A DNA stretch of 6,016 nt, taken from positions 1-6,016 of the forward strand of contig CALQCV020000129.1 of the NCBI GenBank assembly GCA_943329165.2, read 5' to 3'. The DNA is from Candidatus Nitrotoga sp. CP45. GTDB lineage: Bacteria > Bacteroidota > Bacteroidia > Flavobacteriales > Flavobacteriaceae. Of the stretch, positions 1 through 6,000 are shown piece after piece. The number at the start of each line of letters is the position of its first letter. The first letter of the stretch is position 1. The translations under genes were made by a program, and so were the position numbers. The notes beneath the pieces were generated by a model that saw only the letters and a program-made list of their open reading frames with translations, had not been told where the DNA came from and ran no database searches.

Positions 1-120
1 AGTTTCCCAAGTTGCTGTTGTACTAGTTGGAGGGTAATAAAGGGGTTGAGATTTAATAACATTAGGAAGTAAAAATAATACAAGGCATAGTATAAGTAGT
101 AACTTTTTCATAGTTGTCAT
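1..120 (-). CDS. N-terminus of an exported protein, probable beta-lactamase-family serine hydrolase (partial)
   Basis: This open frame of 40 codons begins at an ATG at 120-118 and runs off the left edge without a stop. It reads MTTMKKLLLILCLVLF and then continues to LLPNVIKSQ, which is a good Sec signal peptide: a short lysine n-region, a leucine-rich core, and a probable cleavage site around S24-Q25. The first mature residues, QPLYYPPTS...TWET, resemble the start of Bacteroidota class C beta-lactamase/esterase-like serine hydrolases, which often begin with LYFPP followed by a WETxSP segment. The catalytic SxxK motif would lie outside the window, so the family is a resemblance from memory and not proven. 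A second ATG at 111-109 gives MKKLLL and is almost as plausible. I kept the first because an A-rich stretch, favoured before Bacteroidota starts, immediately precedes it. The gene is transcribed divergently from the MFS transporter. The product is expected in the periplasm or outside the cell. Confidence 0.6.
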   Translation of the reverse strand, partial: MTTMKKLLLILCLVLFLLPNVIKSQPLYYPPTSTTATWET

Positions 121-190
121 TTTTTAATTTTCACTAAGACCAAATAATACCAAGAAGGTTTATTTAAAGTAATAAAATAAAAATAGTGGC

Positions 191-210
191 ATTAAATAAT
201 TTTATTTAAT
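191..210. repeat. Short AT-only inverted repeat in the divergent promoter region
   Basis: Nine-base arms, ATTAAATAA and TTATTTAAT, are perfectly complementary and flank a 2-nt TT centre. The position between two divergent genes would suit a dimeric regulator. In DNA this AT-rich such palindromes also arise easily by chance, so an operator role is only a possibility. Confidence 0.3.
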
Positions 211-261
211 CGATTATAAACAAATTTAAAATAAATTAGCTAAATAAATATAATAATTCAT

Positions 262-267
262 AAAGGA
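262..267 (+). promoter_or_regulatory. Shine-Dalgarno-like AAAGGA abutting the MFS start codon
   Basis: AAAGGA is directly joined to the ATG at 268 with no spacer. A functional Shine-Dalgarno site normally sits 5-9 nt upstream, so this purine run is probably not used that way. Bacteroidota translation generally relies little on this pairing. Confidence 0.25.
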
Positions 268-1587
268 ATGGCTAATTTAAATAAAGGGGATAAGAAACTG
301 CTAAATGCTTGGGCTTTTTACGATTGGGCGAACTCTGTTTACAGTTTGGTTATTGCTTCGGCAGTTTTCCCTATTTTTTATAATGCTTTGTTCACAAAAG
401 ACAATCCATATATTGTAATTTTTGGGCATAATTTTAAAAACTCTGCGCTAATAAGTTTTGTTACAGCGGCGGCTTTTTTGTGTGTTGCTATTTTTTCACC
501 TTTACTATCAGGAATTGCTGATTATATCGGGAATAAAAAAATATTCATGCGGATTTTCAATTATATTGGTGCTTTATCATGTATTGGATTGTATTTTTTT
601 GATCTAAATAATATTTTACTTGGATTGACTTGCTATTTCTTTGGATTGATTGGTTTTTGGGGAAGTTTGGTTTTTTACAATTCCTATTTGCCCGATATAG
701 CATTCCCTGAGCAACAAGATAAAATTAGTGCAAAAGGTTATTCTATGGGCTATATAGGCGGTGTTTTTTTATTAATCATAAATTTAGCTATGATAATGAA
801 ACCTGATTTTTTTCATATTTCAGGAACTGCTGGTGAAGCTTCTATGAAAGCAATGCGTTATTCATTTGTAATGGTTGGTATTTGGTGGATTGTCTTTAGT
901 AAATACACCTATTTTTATTTACCTAAAGGAAATTCAAATAAACAAAAGGTAAGCGTATCTGTTATTTTTAAAGGTTTTAGAGAATTAAAAAAGGTATGGA
1001 AACAACTGCAAACTGAAATTCCTTTAAAAAGGTATCTATTAAGTTTTTTTGTATTTAGCATGGCTGTGCAAACAGTAATGTTAGTAGCAACCTATTTTGG
1101 GGCACAAGAAATTCAATGGAGCAGCCCTGAAGAAAGCCAAATCGGATTAATAACCTGTATTCTTTTAATCCAATTGATTGCTATTTTGGGAGCATTTTTA
1201 ACATCAAGAGCTTCCGCTAAATTTGGAAATATAAATGTGTTGATTTTTTTAAATGCTTTTTGGCTTTCACTTTGTTTTTTTGCTTATTTAATTACAACAC
1301 CGAATGACTTTTACATTATGGCTTCTTTAGTTGGATTAGTAATGGGCGGAATTCAATCTTTAGGAAGGTCAACCTATTCTAAGTTTTTACCCAAAACTGA
1401 AGACACCACTTCTTTTTTCAGTTTCTACGATGTTTCCGAAAAAGTCGGAATTGTTATTGGAATGATGGTTTATGGATTGATTGACCAGATTACGGGAAGC
1501 CCAAGATTTGCAATCGTATTTTTGGGCGTGTTTTTCTTAATCGGATTGTTATTATTGTTGAGAATTCCAAAAAATGTATTGAGATAA
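268..1587 (+). CDS. MFS transporter, UMF1 / Atg22-like family
   Basis: This 439-residue integral inner-membrane protein has about 12 hydrophobic helices, six on each side of a polar central loop near residues 217-255. The N-terminus has the LNAWAFYDWANSVYS signature (12-26) that marks UMF1/Atg22-like permeases. After the second helix is a clear MFS motif A, with G82, A84, D85, G88, K90 and K91. Further family-typical segments are SAKGYSMGYIGG (154-165) before helix 5 and GGIQSLGRS (360-368) leading to FFSFYDVSEKVG (383-394) in the C-terminal half. Length and topology are those of a complete member. The yeast relative Atg22 exports amino acids from the vacuole, but the substrate of bacterial members is not established and cannot be read from the sequence. 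The start is secure because there is no other ATG between the in-frame upstream stop (241-243) and base 268. The frame is intact and no terminator is visible after the stop. Confidence 0.88.
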   Translation: MANLNKGDKKLLNAWAFYDWANSVYSLVIASAVFPIFYNALFTKDNPYIVIFGHNFKNSALISFVTAAAFLCVAIFSPLLSGIADYIGNKKIFMRIFNYIGALSCIGLYFFDLNNILLGLTCYFFGLIGFWGSLVFYNSYLPDIAFPEQQDKISAKGYSMGYIGGVFLLIINLAMIMKPDFFHISGTAGEASMKAMRYSFVMVGIWWIVFSKYTYFYLPKGNSNKQKVSVSVIFKGFRELKKVWKQLQTEIPLKRYLLSFFVFSMAVQTVMLVATYFGAQEIQWSSPEESQIGLITCILLIQLIAILGAFLTSRASAKFGNINVLIFLNAFWLSLCFFAYLITTPNDFYIMASLVGLVMGGIQSLGRSTYSKFLPKTEDTTSFFSFYDVSEKVGIVIGMMVYGLIDQITGSPRFAIVFLGVFFLIGLLLLLRIPKNVLR

Positions 1588-1608
1588 ATTCAAGAAAAAT
1601 TAAATTTG
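1579..1608 (+). promoter_or_regulatory. Bacteroidota-type promoter for the lipoprotein gene
   Basis: TTG at 1579-1581 and TAAATTTG at 1601-1608 are separated by 19 nt. This matches the flavobacterial promoter consensus TTG-N17-23-TAnnTTTG. Transcription would begin about 5-8 nt downstream (about 1613-1616), leaving a leader of about 15 nt before the ATG at 1630. The -33 element lies inside the last codons of the MFS gene. It suggests the lipoprotein can be expressed independently of the transporter. It also argues against a TTG start at 1606, which would fall inside the -7 box and upstream of the predicted transcription start. Confidence 0.65.
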
Positions 1609-1629
1609 GTCTTTATTTATAAAACGACT

Positions 1630-2172
1630 ATGAAAAATATAAAATTAATTGCAGGTCTATTTTTGATTTTAACCTCTTTTACTTTCACTTCATGTGATAT
1701 TGAACCAATTGACAGTGCAATTGATTTAGATGATTTTAACCCCGTTACTTCTGTTTCCGGGAGCTATTTAATGACCGCATTCAATACTTCAATTCCAACA
1801 GATTTGAATAATGATGGAATCCCTTCTGCAAATCAAATGAATGAAACAACTTGTTTTGATGGCAGTATATTAGTTTTAAATCAAGATAATACTTTTGTAA
1901 TTTCATCAAAAGGGATTGATATCGTCACGGATGGAGTAAATCAATCTTTGAGTTGTTTTATGGATCCTAATATTATGGGAACATGGATATTAAGTGGGAA
2001 TACTTTAACAATTCAATATACCGAGGGAGGTTCACAATATTCGGAACAATTTATAGCTACCGGAAATACTTTGGTATACACATTGAATAATACTGAAATA
2101 GTAGGTACAAGCAGTACCAACGTGCCGGTAAATTTGACTTCAGACATTTCAATCATTTATACAAAAGGATAA
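1630..2172 (+). CDS. Small lipoprotein, probably lipocalin-like domain
   Basis: This 180-residue protein starts at ATG 1630. The frame is open upstream to a TTG at 1606, but the ATG gives a classical n-region and fits the promoter. Residues 1-22 (MKNIKLIAGLF...FTFTSC) form a lipoprotein signal peptide with C22 as the predicted lipidated residue. An acidic segment (D23-D35) follows. The mature part is rich in beta-type and Thr/Ser/Asn segments: VSGSYLMTAF (42-51), FDGSILVLNQDNTFVISSKG (76-95) and GTWILSGNTLTIQY (117-130), then further strands to the C-terminus. The GxW-type turn at 117-119 and the pattern of short strands resemble the lipocalin-like or calycin-like lipoproteins common in Flavobacteriia, without giving a ligand. 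DLNNDG (58-63) looks like a calcium-binding loop. C75 and C109 are the only cysteines in the mature chain besides C22 and could form a disulfide. The protein should be anchored in the outer membrane, facing the periplasm or the cell surface. No specific function can be assigned. Confidence 0.75.
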   Translation: MKNIKLIAGLFLILTSFTFTSCDIEPIDSAIDLDDFNPVTSVSGSYLMTAFNTSIPTDLNNDGIPSANQMNETTCFDGSILVLNQDNTFVISSKGIDIVTDGVNQSLSCFMDPNIMGTWILSGNTLTIQYTEGGSQYSEQFIATGNTLVYTLNNTEIVGTSSTNVPVNLTSDISIIYTKG

Positions 2173-2191
2173 GTTATATACTCGGTTCCAC

Positions 2192-2315
2192 TATGTCGAC
2201 TGATTTTTTTGTGGCATAATACTTGACTAAATCGTACACCAATCGATAATATCTTCTTATATATCGATTTTAACCAAATTCACCTGTAGTATGTCGATTT
2301 TAATTTAATACTTGA
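2192..2315 (+). repeat. Imperfect direct repeats upstream of lon
   Basis: Three copies of a TATRTCGA core are visible. TATATCGATTTTAA (2260-2273) and TATGTCGATTTTAA (2290-2303) match at 13 of 14 bases and start exactly 30 nt apart. TATGTCGACT (2192-2201) is the third. The outer copies are each followed by the 10-mer TAATACTTGA (2217-2226 and 2306-2315). Together 2192-2238 and 2290-2330 look like a diverged duplication, each ending in TACA. The second copy runs into the proposed lon -7 box. The function is unknown. It could be regulator binding sites or a decayed promoter duplication. Confidence 0.5.
2241..2269. repeat. Inverted repeat AATCGATA / TATCGATT upstream of lon
   Basis: Perfectly complementary 8-nt arms lie at 2241-2248 and 2262-2269 with a 13-nt spacer. 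The right arm overlaps the middle TATATCGATTTTAA direct repeat. No T-run follows directly, so this is not a good terminator for the lipoprotein gene. It may be a protein-binding site or chance. Confidence 0.35.
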
Positions 2316-2334
2316 AAAAGATGTCCTACATTTG
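2304..2334 (+). promoter_or_regulatory. Probable lon promoter
   Basis: TACATTTG (2327-2334) is an exact TAnnTTTG -7 match. Nineteen nt upstream is TTTA (2304-2307), one base from the TTTG -33 element. The predicted transcription start is about 2339-2342, giving a leader of about 40 nt before the lon ATG. I saw no CIRCE-type inverted repeat that would indicate HrcA-type heat-shock control. Confidence 0.5.
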
Positions 2335-2381
2335 TTTAGCATTGCATAATTTCTAATGTCATTTTGACTTAAATACACACC

Positions 2382-4832
2382 ATGTCAAACCGTAATATCA
2401 TATCTTTTGACAATATGTCACTACAAGAATTCGATACCGAAACCGATTTAATTCCACTTTTAACACCCGAAGACGAAGAAGAAATGAATAACGAAGAATT
2501 ACCTAATTCTTTGCCGATTTTACCCTTGCGTAATACTGTTCTTTTTCCGGGCGTTGTAATCCCGATTTCAGCTGGTAGAGATAAATCTATCAAACTTATA
2601 AACGATGCCAATGCCGGAAATAAAATTATTGGTGTAGTTGCACAAAAAAATGAAGAAGACGAAGATCCAACAAAAAATGATATTTATACTGTTGGAACGG
2701 TAGCCCAAATTCTTCGTGTCTTGAAAATGCCTGACGGAAATATTACCGTTATTCTGCAAGGAAAAAAACGTTTTGCGATTGATGAAGTTACTACTGAAAA
2801 ACCGTATCTGAAAGCTACGATAAAAGAAGTGGAAGAAAAACGTCCGGGAAAAAACGATACTGAATTCCAAGCAATAATTGATTCTACAAGAGAATTAGCT
2901 ATTGAAATAATAAAGGAAAGTCCAAACATTCCAACCGAAGCTACTTTTGCCATAAAAAATATAGAAAGTCAGTCTTTCTTGATCAATTTTGTTTCTTCTA
3001 ATATGAATCTTACGGTTAAAGAAAAGCAAGATTTATTGATGACTAATGGTTTAAAAGAAAGAGCATTAGAAACATTGCGATACATGAATATAGAGTTGCA
3101 AAAACTAGAATTAAAAAACGATATTCAATCTAAAGTGCGTTTCGATTTAGACCAACAACAACGAGAATATTTCCTGCACCAACAAATGAAAACCATTCAG
3201 GAAGAATTGGGTGGTGTTTCAAATGAACAGGAAATTGAGGAAATGCGTCTAAAAGCGAAAACCAAAACCTGGGATGATAAAACGGGCAAACATTTTCAGA
3301 GAGAAATTTCCAAAATGCAGCGAATGAATCCGCAAGCTCCCGATTTTGGCATTCAAAGAAATTATTTGGAGTTGTTTTTAGAATTGCCTTGGAATCATTA
3401 TTCAAAAGATAATTTTGATTTAAAACGCGCTCAAAAAATTATAGACCGCGATCATTTTGGTTTAGATGACGTTAAGAAAAGAATCATAGAACATCTGGCT
3501 GTATTGAAATTGCGAAATGATATGAAGTCGCCAATAATATGTTTAACAGGACCACCGGGAGTTGGAAAAACGTCTATCGGAAAATCTATAGCAGAAGCCT
3601 TAGGAAGAGAATATGTTCGAATTTCGCTTGGTGGTTTGCGGGACGAAGCAGAAATACGCGGTCACAGAAAAACGTATATCGGCGCTATGCCGGGAAGAAT
3701 TATTCAAAGCTTGAAAAAAGCAGGAACATCCAATCCGGTTTTTGTTTTAGATGAAATTGACAAATTATCAAATTCGCATCAAGGTGATCCATCATCAGCA
3801 TTACTTGAAGTATTAGATCCTGAACAAAACAGTGATTTCTATGATAACTTTTTGGAGATGGGTTATGATTTGTCAAAAGTGATGTTCATCGCCACTTCTA
3901 ATAATATGGCTACGATTCAACCTGCGTTAAAAGACAGAATGGAAGTTATCAAAATGACCGGTTACACCATTGAAGAAAAAGTAGAAATAGCGCGTCAGCA
4001 TTTGTTTCCAAAACAATTGAAAGAACACGGTTTAAAAACAAAAGAGTTGACTATTGGCAAAAGACAATTAGAAAAAATTGTAGAAGGCTATACACGTGAA
4101 TCCGGAGTTCGAAGTTTGGAGCAAAAATTAGCTCAAGTTATCCGAAATGCTGCAAAATCGGTAGCGATGGAGGAAGAGTATAATACGAAAGTTACCGATG
4201 AAGATATTGTCAAAATTTTAGGCGCACCAAAATTAGCTCGTGATAAATCAGAGAGCAATGATGTGGCAGGTGTTGTTACAGGATTGGCTTGGACGTCGGT
4301 TGGTGGCGATATATTATTTATAGAATCTTTGATCTCTTTAGGAAAAGGGAATTTAACCTTGACAGGAAATTTAGGAACTGTGATGAAAGAATCGGCAACA
4401 ATTGCTTTAGAATATATTAAAGCTAATGCTGAAATTTTTGGATTGGAACCGGAAATGATTTCTAAATATAACATTCATTTACATGTTCCGGAAGGCGCAA
4501 CACCAAAAGACGGACCAAGCGCGGGAATTGCCATGTTGACCTCGTTAGTTTCACTATATACACAAAGAAAAATAAAGAAAAATTTAGCCATGACCGGTGA
4601 AATTACTTTACGTGGAAAAGTATTGCCTGTAGGTGGAATTAAAGAAAAAATCCTCGCTGCCAAGAGAGCGAATATCAAGGAAATTATTTTGTGTCATGAA
4701 AACAAAAGCGACATAGAAGAAATTAAAGCAGAATATATCGAAGGACTGACGTTTCATTATGTAAAAGAAATGAGCGAGGTTATTGATGTTGCATTGACAA
4801 ATCAGAAAGTTAAAAACGCCAAAAAATTGTAA
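2382..4832 (+). CDS. lon: ATP-dependent protease Lon (LonA type)
   Basis: This complete 816-residue Lon is the cytosolic homohexameric AAA+ serine protease that unfolds and degrades misfolded and selected regulatory proteins (EC 3.4.21.53). The substrate-binding LAN domain begins at LPILPLRNTVLFPG (44-57) and runs to about 240. A helical and coiled-coil linker follows, including FDLDQQQREYFLHQQMK. The AAA+ module has Walker A GPPGVGKT (390-397, K396), pore-loop Y432-I433 in RGHRKTYIG, Walker B VFVLDEID (453-460, D457/E458), sensor-1 N507, arginine finger R519 and sensor-2 R577. The protease domain carries catalytic S713 in DGPSAGIAM and K756 in GGIKEK. Relative to E. coli Lon (784 residues, S679/K722) these sites are offset by a constant 34-35. 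The offset reflects an acidic N-terminal extension of roughly 30 residues (TPEDEEEMNNEE, 28-39). Every key residue is present and there is no frameshift. The start fits family members, although no Shine-Dalgarno sequence precedes it. A strong terminator follows the stop. Confidence 0.98.
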   Translation: MSNRNIISFDNMSLQEFDTETDLIPLLTPEDEEEMNNEELPNSLPILPLRNTVLFPGVVIPISAGRDKSIKLINDANAGNKIIGVVAQKNEEDEDPTKNDIYTVGTVAQILRVLKMPDGNITVILQGKKRFAIDEVTTEKPYLKATIKEVEEKRPGKNDTEFQAIIDSTRELAIEIIKESPNIPTEATFAIKNIESQSFLINFVSSNMNLTVKEKQDLLMTNGLKERALETLRYMNIELQKLELKNDIQSKVRFDLDQQQREYFLHQQMKTIQEELGGVSNEQEIEEMRLKAKTKTWDDKTGKHFQREISKMQRMNPQAPDFGIQRNYLELFLELPWNHYSKDNFDLKRAQKIIDRDHFGLDDVKKRIIEHLAVLKLRNDMKSPIICLTGPPGVGKTSIGKSIAEALGREYVRISLGGLRDEAEIRGHRKTYIGAMPGRIIQSLKKAGTSNPVFVLDEIDKLSNSHQGDPSSALLEVLDPEQNSDFYDNFLEMGYDLSKVMFIATSNNMATIQPALKDRMEVIKMTGYTIEEKVEIARQHLFPKQLKEHGLKTKELTIGKRQLEKIVEGYTRESGVRSLEQKLAQVIRNAAKSVAMEEEYNTKVTDEDIVKILGAPKLARDKSESNDVAGVVTGLAWTSVGGDILFIESLISLGKGNLTLTGNLGTVMKESATIALEYIKANAEIFGLEPEMISKYNIHLHVPEGATPKDGPSAGIAMLTSLVSLYTQRKIKKNLAMTGEITLRGKVLPVGGIKEKILAAKRANIKEIILCHENKSDIEEIKAEYIEGLTFHYVKEMSEVIDVALTNQKVKNAKKL

Positions 4833-4854
4833 AAAATTCGTACATATAAAAGGC

Positions 4855-4888
4855 AAAGGCATAAGTAAAATAATACTTATGCCTTTTT
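4855..4888 (+). terminator. Intrinsic terminator after lon
   Basis: A perfect 13-bp stem pairs 4855-4867 (AAAGGCATAAGTA) with 4874-4886 (TACTTATGCCTTT). The loop is the 6-nt AAATAA, and the T-run ends at 4888. It starts 22 nt after the lon stop, the expected place for a rho-independent terminator. It should largely separate lon transcription from porQ. Confidence 0.88.
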
Positions 4889-4921
4889 CGTCTTAACTTT
4901 TTTTCTTACCATATAAAATAA

Positions 4922-4929
4922 TATCTTCG
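4922..4929 (+). promoter_or_regulatory. Candidate -7 element for porQ
   Basis: TATCTTCG differs at one base from TAnnTTTG and lies between the lon terminator and porQ. At the expected -33 distance there is only a T-run (TTTT at 4899-4902), so the match is partial. Transcription would start near 4934-4937, about 30 nt before the porQ ATG. A promoter is needed here if the terminator after lon is efficient. Confidence 0.4.
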
Positions 4930-4965
4930 CATTTCCGTTATGGTATATAACATAAGTAACTTTTG

Positions 4966-5994
4966 ATGTTAAAAAAAGCAATTTGTATTGGATTTTGTCT
5001 TTCTAATTTGGTCAGTTTTGGTCAAATAGGCGGAAAGTCAATATACCAATTTCTGAATTTAGTGACTTCCCCAAGACAAGCGGCTTTAGGAGGAAAAGTA
5101 ATTACCTTCCACGATAGCGATGTAAATCAAGGGCACTTTAATCCTGCAAATATAAATCCAGAAATGGATAATAAATTGGCTTTGAATTACGGAAGTTATT
5201 TTGGTGAAGTTACCTACGGAACCGCTTCTTATGCCTATACTTATGATCGACATGCGCAAACCTTTTTTGGCGGTGTGAATTATGTGAATTACGGGAAATT
5301 TGATGGCTATGACGAAAATGGTCAGCAAACATCAAGTTTTACAGGAAGTGAAATGGCATTGACTCTTGGTTATGCCTATAATATTCCAAATTCTGATTTT
5401 TATGTTGGTGCAAATACCAAATTAATTTCTTCCACTTTAGAAAGTTATAATTCATTTGGTGCCGCAGTTGATATCGGCGCACTATTTATCGATACACGAA
5501 ATGACGTAAATTGGGCAATATCAATCCGGAATGTTGGAGTACAAATTACACCTTATGCTGAAACACGTGAAAAATTACCTTTAGAAGTTCTCATTGGTGT
5601 TTCGCAATTGATGGAAAATGTCCCTATTCGATGGCATTTGACATTAGAAAATATGCAACAATGGCAATTGGCATTTTCCAACCCAAATAGGGCACAAGGT
5701 TCATTGGATGGAGGTTCAACACCAGAAAAAGTTTCTATTTTTGGAAATGCATTGCGTCACGTTATTATTGGAGCTGAATTGTTTCCTAACAAAGGTTTTA
5801 ATTTTAGAGTTGGTTATAATTTTAGAAGAGCTGAAGAATTGCGAATTTTGGAACAGCGAAATTTTTCCGGAATTTCAGTTGGTTTCGGATTAAAAATGGG
5901 GAATTTAAAATTCAATTATTCTTATTCACGCTACACATTAGCAGCCAATACTAGTCTCTTTGGTTTAACCATAAACTTTGCTAATGATAGATAA
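4966..5994 (+). CDS. porQ: Type IX secretion system protein PorQ
   Basis: This 342-residue exported protein is recognised as PorQ, a beta-barrel-type component of the Bacteroidota type IX secretion system. In Porphyromonas gingivalis PorQ acts with PorU, PorV and PorZ in the outer-membrane attachment complex, which processes cargo proteins and anchors them to surface lipopolysaccharide. Residues 1-19 (MLKKAICIGFCLSNLVSFG) are a signal peptide with probable cleavage before Q20. The mature start GGKSIYQFLNLVTSPRQAALGG (22-43), then the DSDVNQGHFNPANI stretch (50-63), are family-like. The rest consists of alternating aromatic/glycine strands such as YGSYFGEVTYGTASYAY and FNFRVGYNFRR, ending in a strand LFGLTINF typical of barrel proteins. 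I chose the ATG at 4966. A TTG one codon earlier extends the frame but offers nothing better. The length is normal and the frame intact. Its presence implies that the organism secretes proteins by T9SS, with adhesins, hydrolases or gliding proteins as possible cargo. Another gene starts 6 nt downstream. Confidence 0.9.
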   Translation: MLKKAICIGFCLSNLVSFGQIGGKSIYQFLNLVTSPRQAALGGKVITFHDSDVNQGHFNPANINPEMDNKLALNYGSYFGEVTYGTASYAYTYDRHAQTFFGGVNYVNYGKFDGYDENGQQTSSFTGSEMALTLGYAYNIPNSDFYVGANTKLISSTLESYNSFGAAVDIGALFIDTRNDVNWAISIRNVGVQITPYAETREKLPLEVLIGVSQLMENVPIRWHLTLENMQQWQLAFSNPNRAQGSLDGGSTPEKVSIFGNALRHVIIGAELFPNKGFNFRVGYNFRRAEELRILEQRNFSGISVGFGLKMGNLKFNYSYSRYTLAANTSLFGLTINFANDR

Positions 5995-6000
5995 CAACAT

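Larger units (their letters stand above)
121..267. promoter_or_regulatory. AT-rich divergent intergenic region
   Basis: These 147 bases separate the minus-strand exported hydrolase from the plus-strand MFS gene and must hold the 5' signals of both. On the minus strand there is an exact TAnnTTTG match (plus-strand CAAATTTA, 221-228), but no TTG at the expected 17-23 nt further upstream, so it is only a candidate -7 box. Another near match on the minus strand, TATTATTTG (141-149), has one extra base in the spacer. I found no convincing plus-strand -7 element for the transporter. No small gene or RNA is evident. Confidence 0.35.

Noticed and set aside
1606..1629. TTG start giving an 8-residue N-terminal extension to the lipoprotein
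   Set aside because: The TTG is part of the TAAATTTG promoter element, and the ATG at 1630 gives a normal MK-start lipoprotein signal peptide.
2188..2214. CCAC...GTGG with a T-run after the lipoprotein gene as a possible terminator
   Set aside because: The stem is only 4 bp and the T-run lies inside the loop rather than after the stem, so it does not fit a rho-independent terminator.
2173..2381. Possible CIRCE element or sigma-32-type heat-shock promoter before lon
   Set aside because: No TTAGCACTC-N9-GAGTGCTAA-like inverted repeat and no sigma-32 consensus is present. The sequence fits a Bacteroidota vegetative promoter.
2369..4862. Several minus-strand open frames of 67-113 codons and a plus-strand frame at 3539-3754 inside or overlapping lon
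   Set aside because: They overlap a well-supported full-length lon, contain no recognisable domain, and show the biased composition expected of antisense or off-frame readings of a conserved gene.
4963..4965. TTG start one codon before porQ's ATG
   Set aside because: It adds only one residue. The adjacent ATG is the normal start and gives the MLKK signal-peptide n-region.
5086..5893. Minus-strand frame at 5086-5328 and plus-strand off-frame at 5708-5893 inside porQ
   Set aside because: They are contained in the intact porQ frame, with no family resemblance and no start signals of their own.
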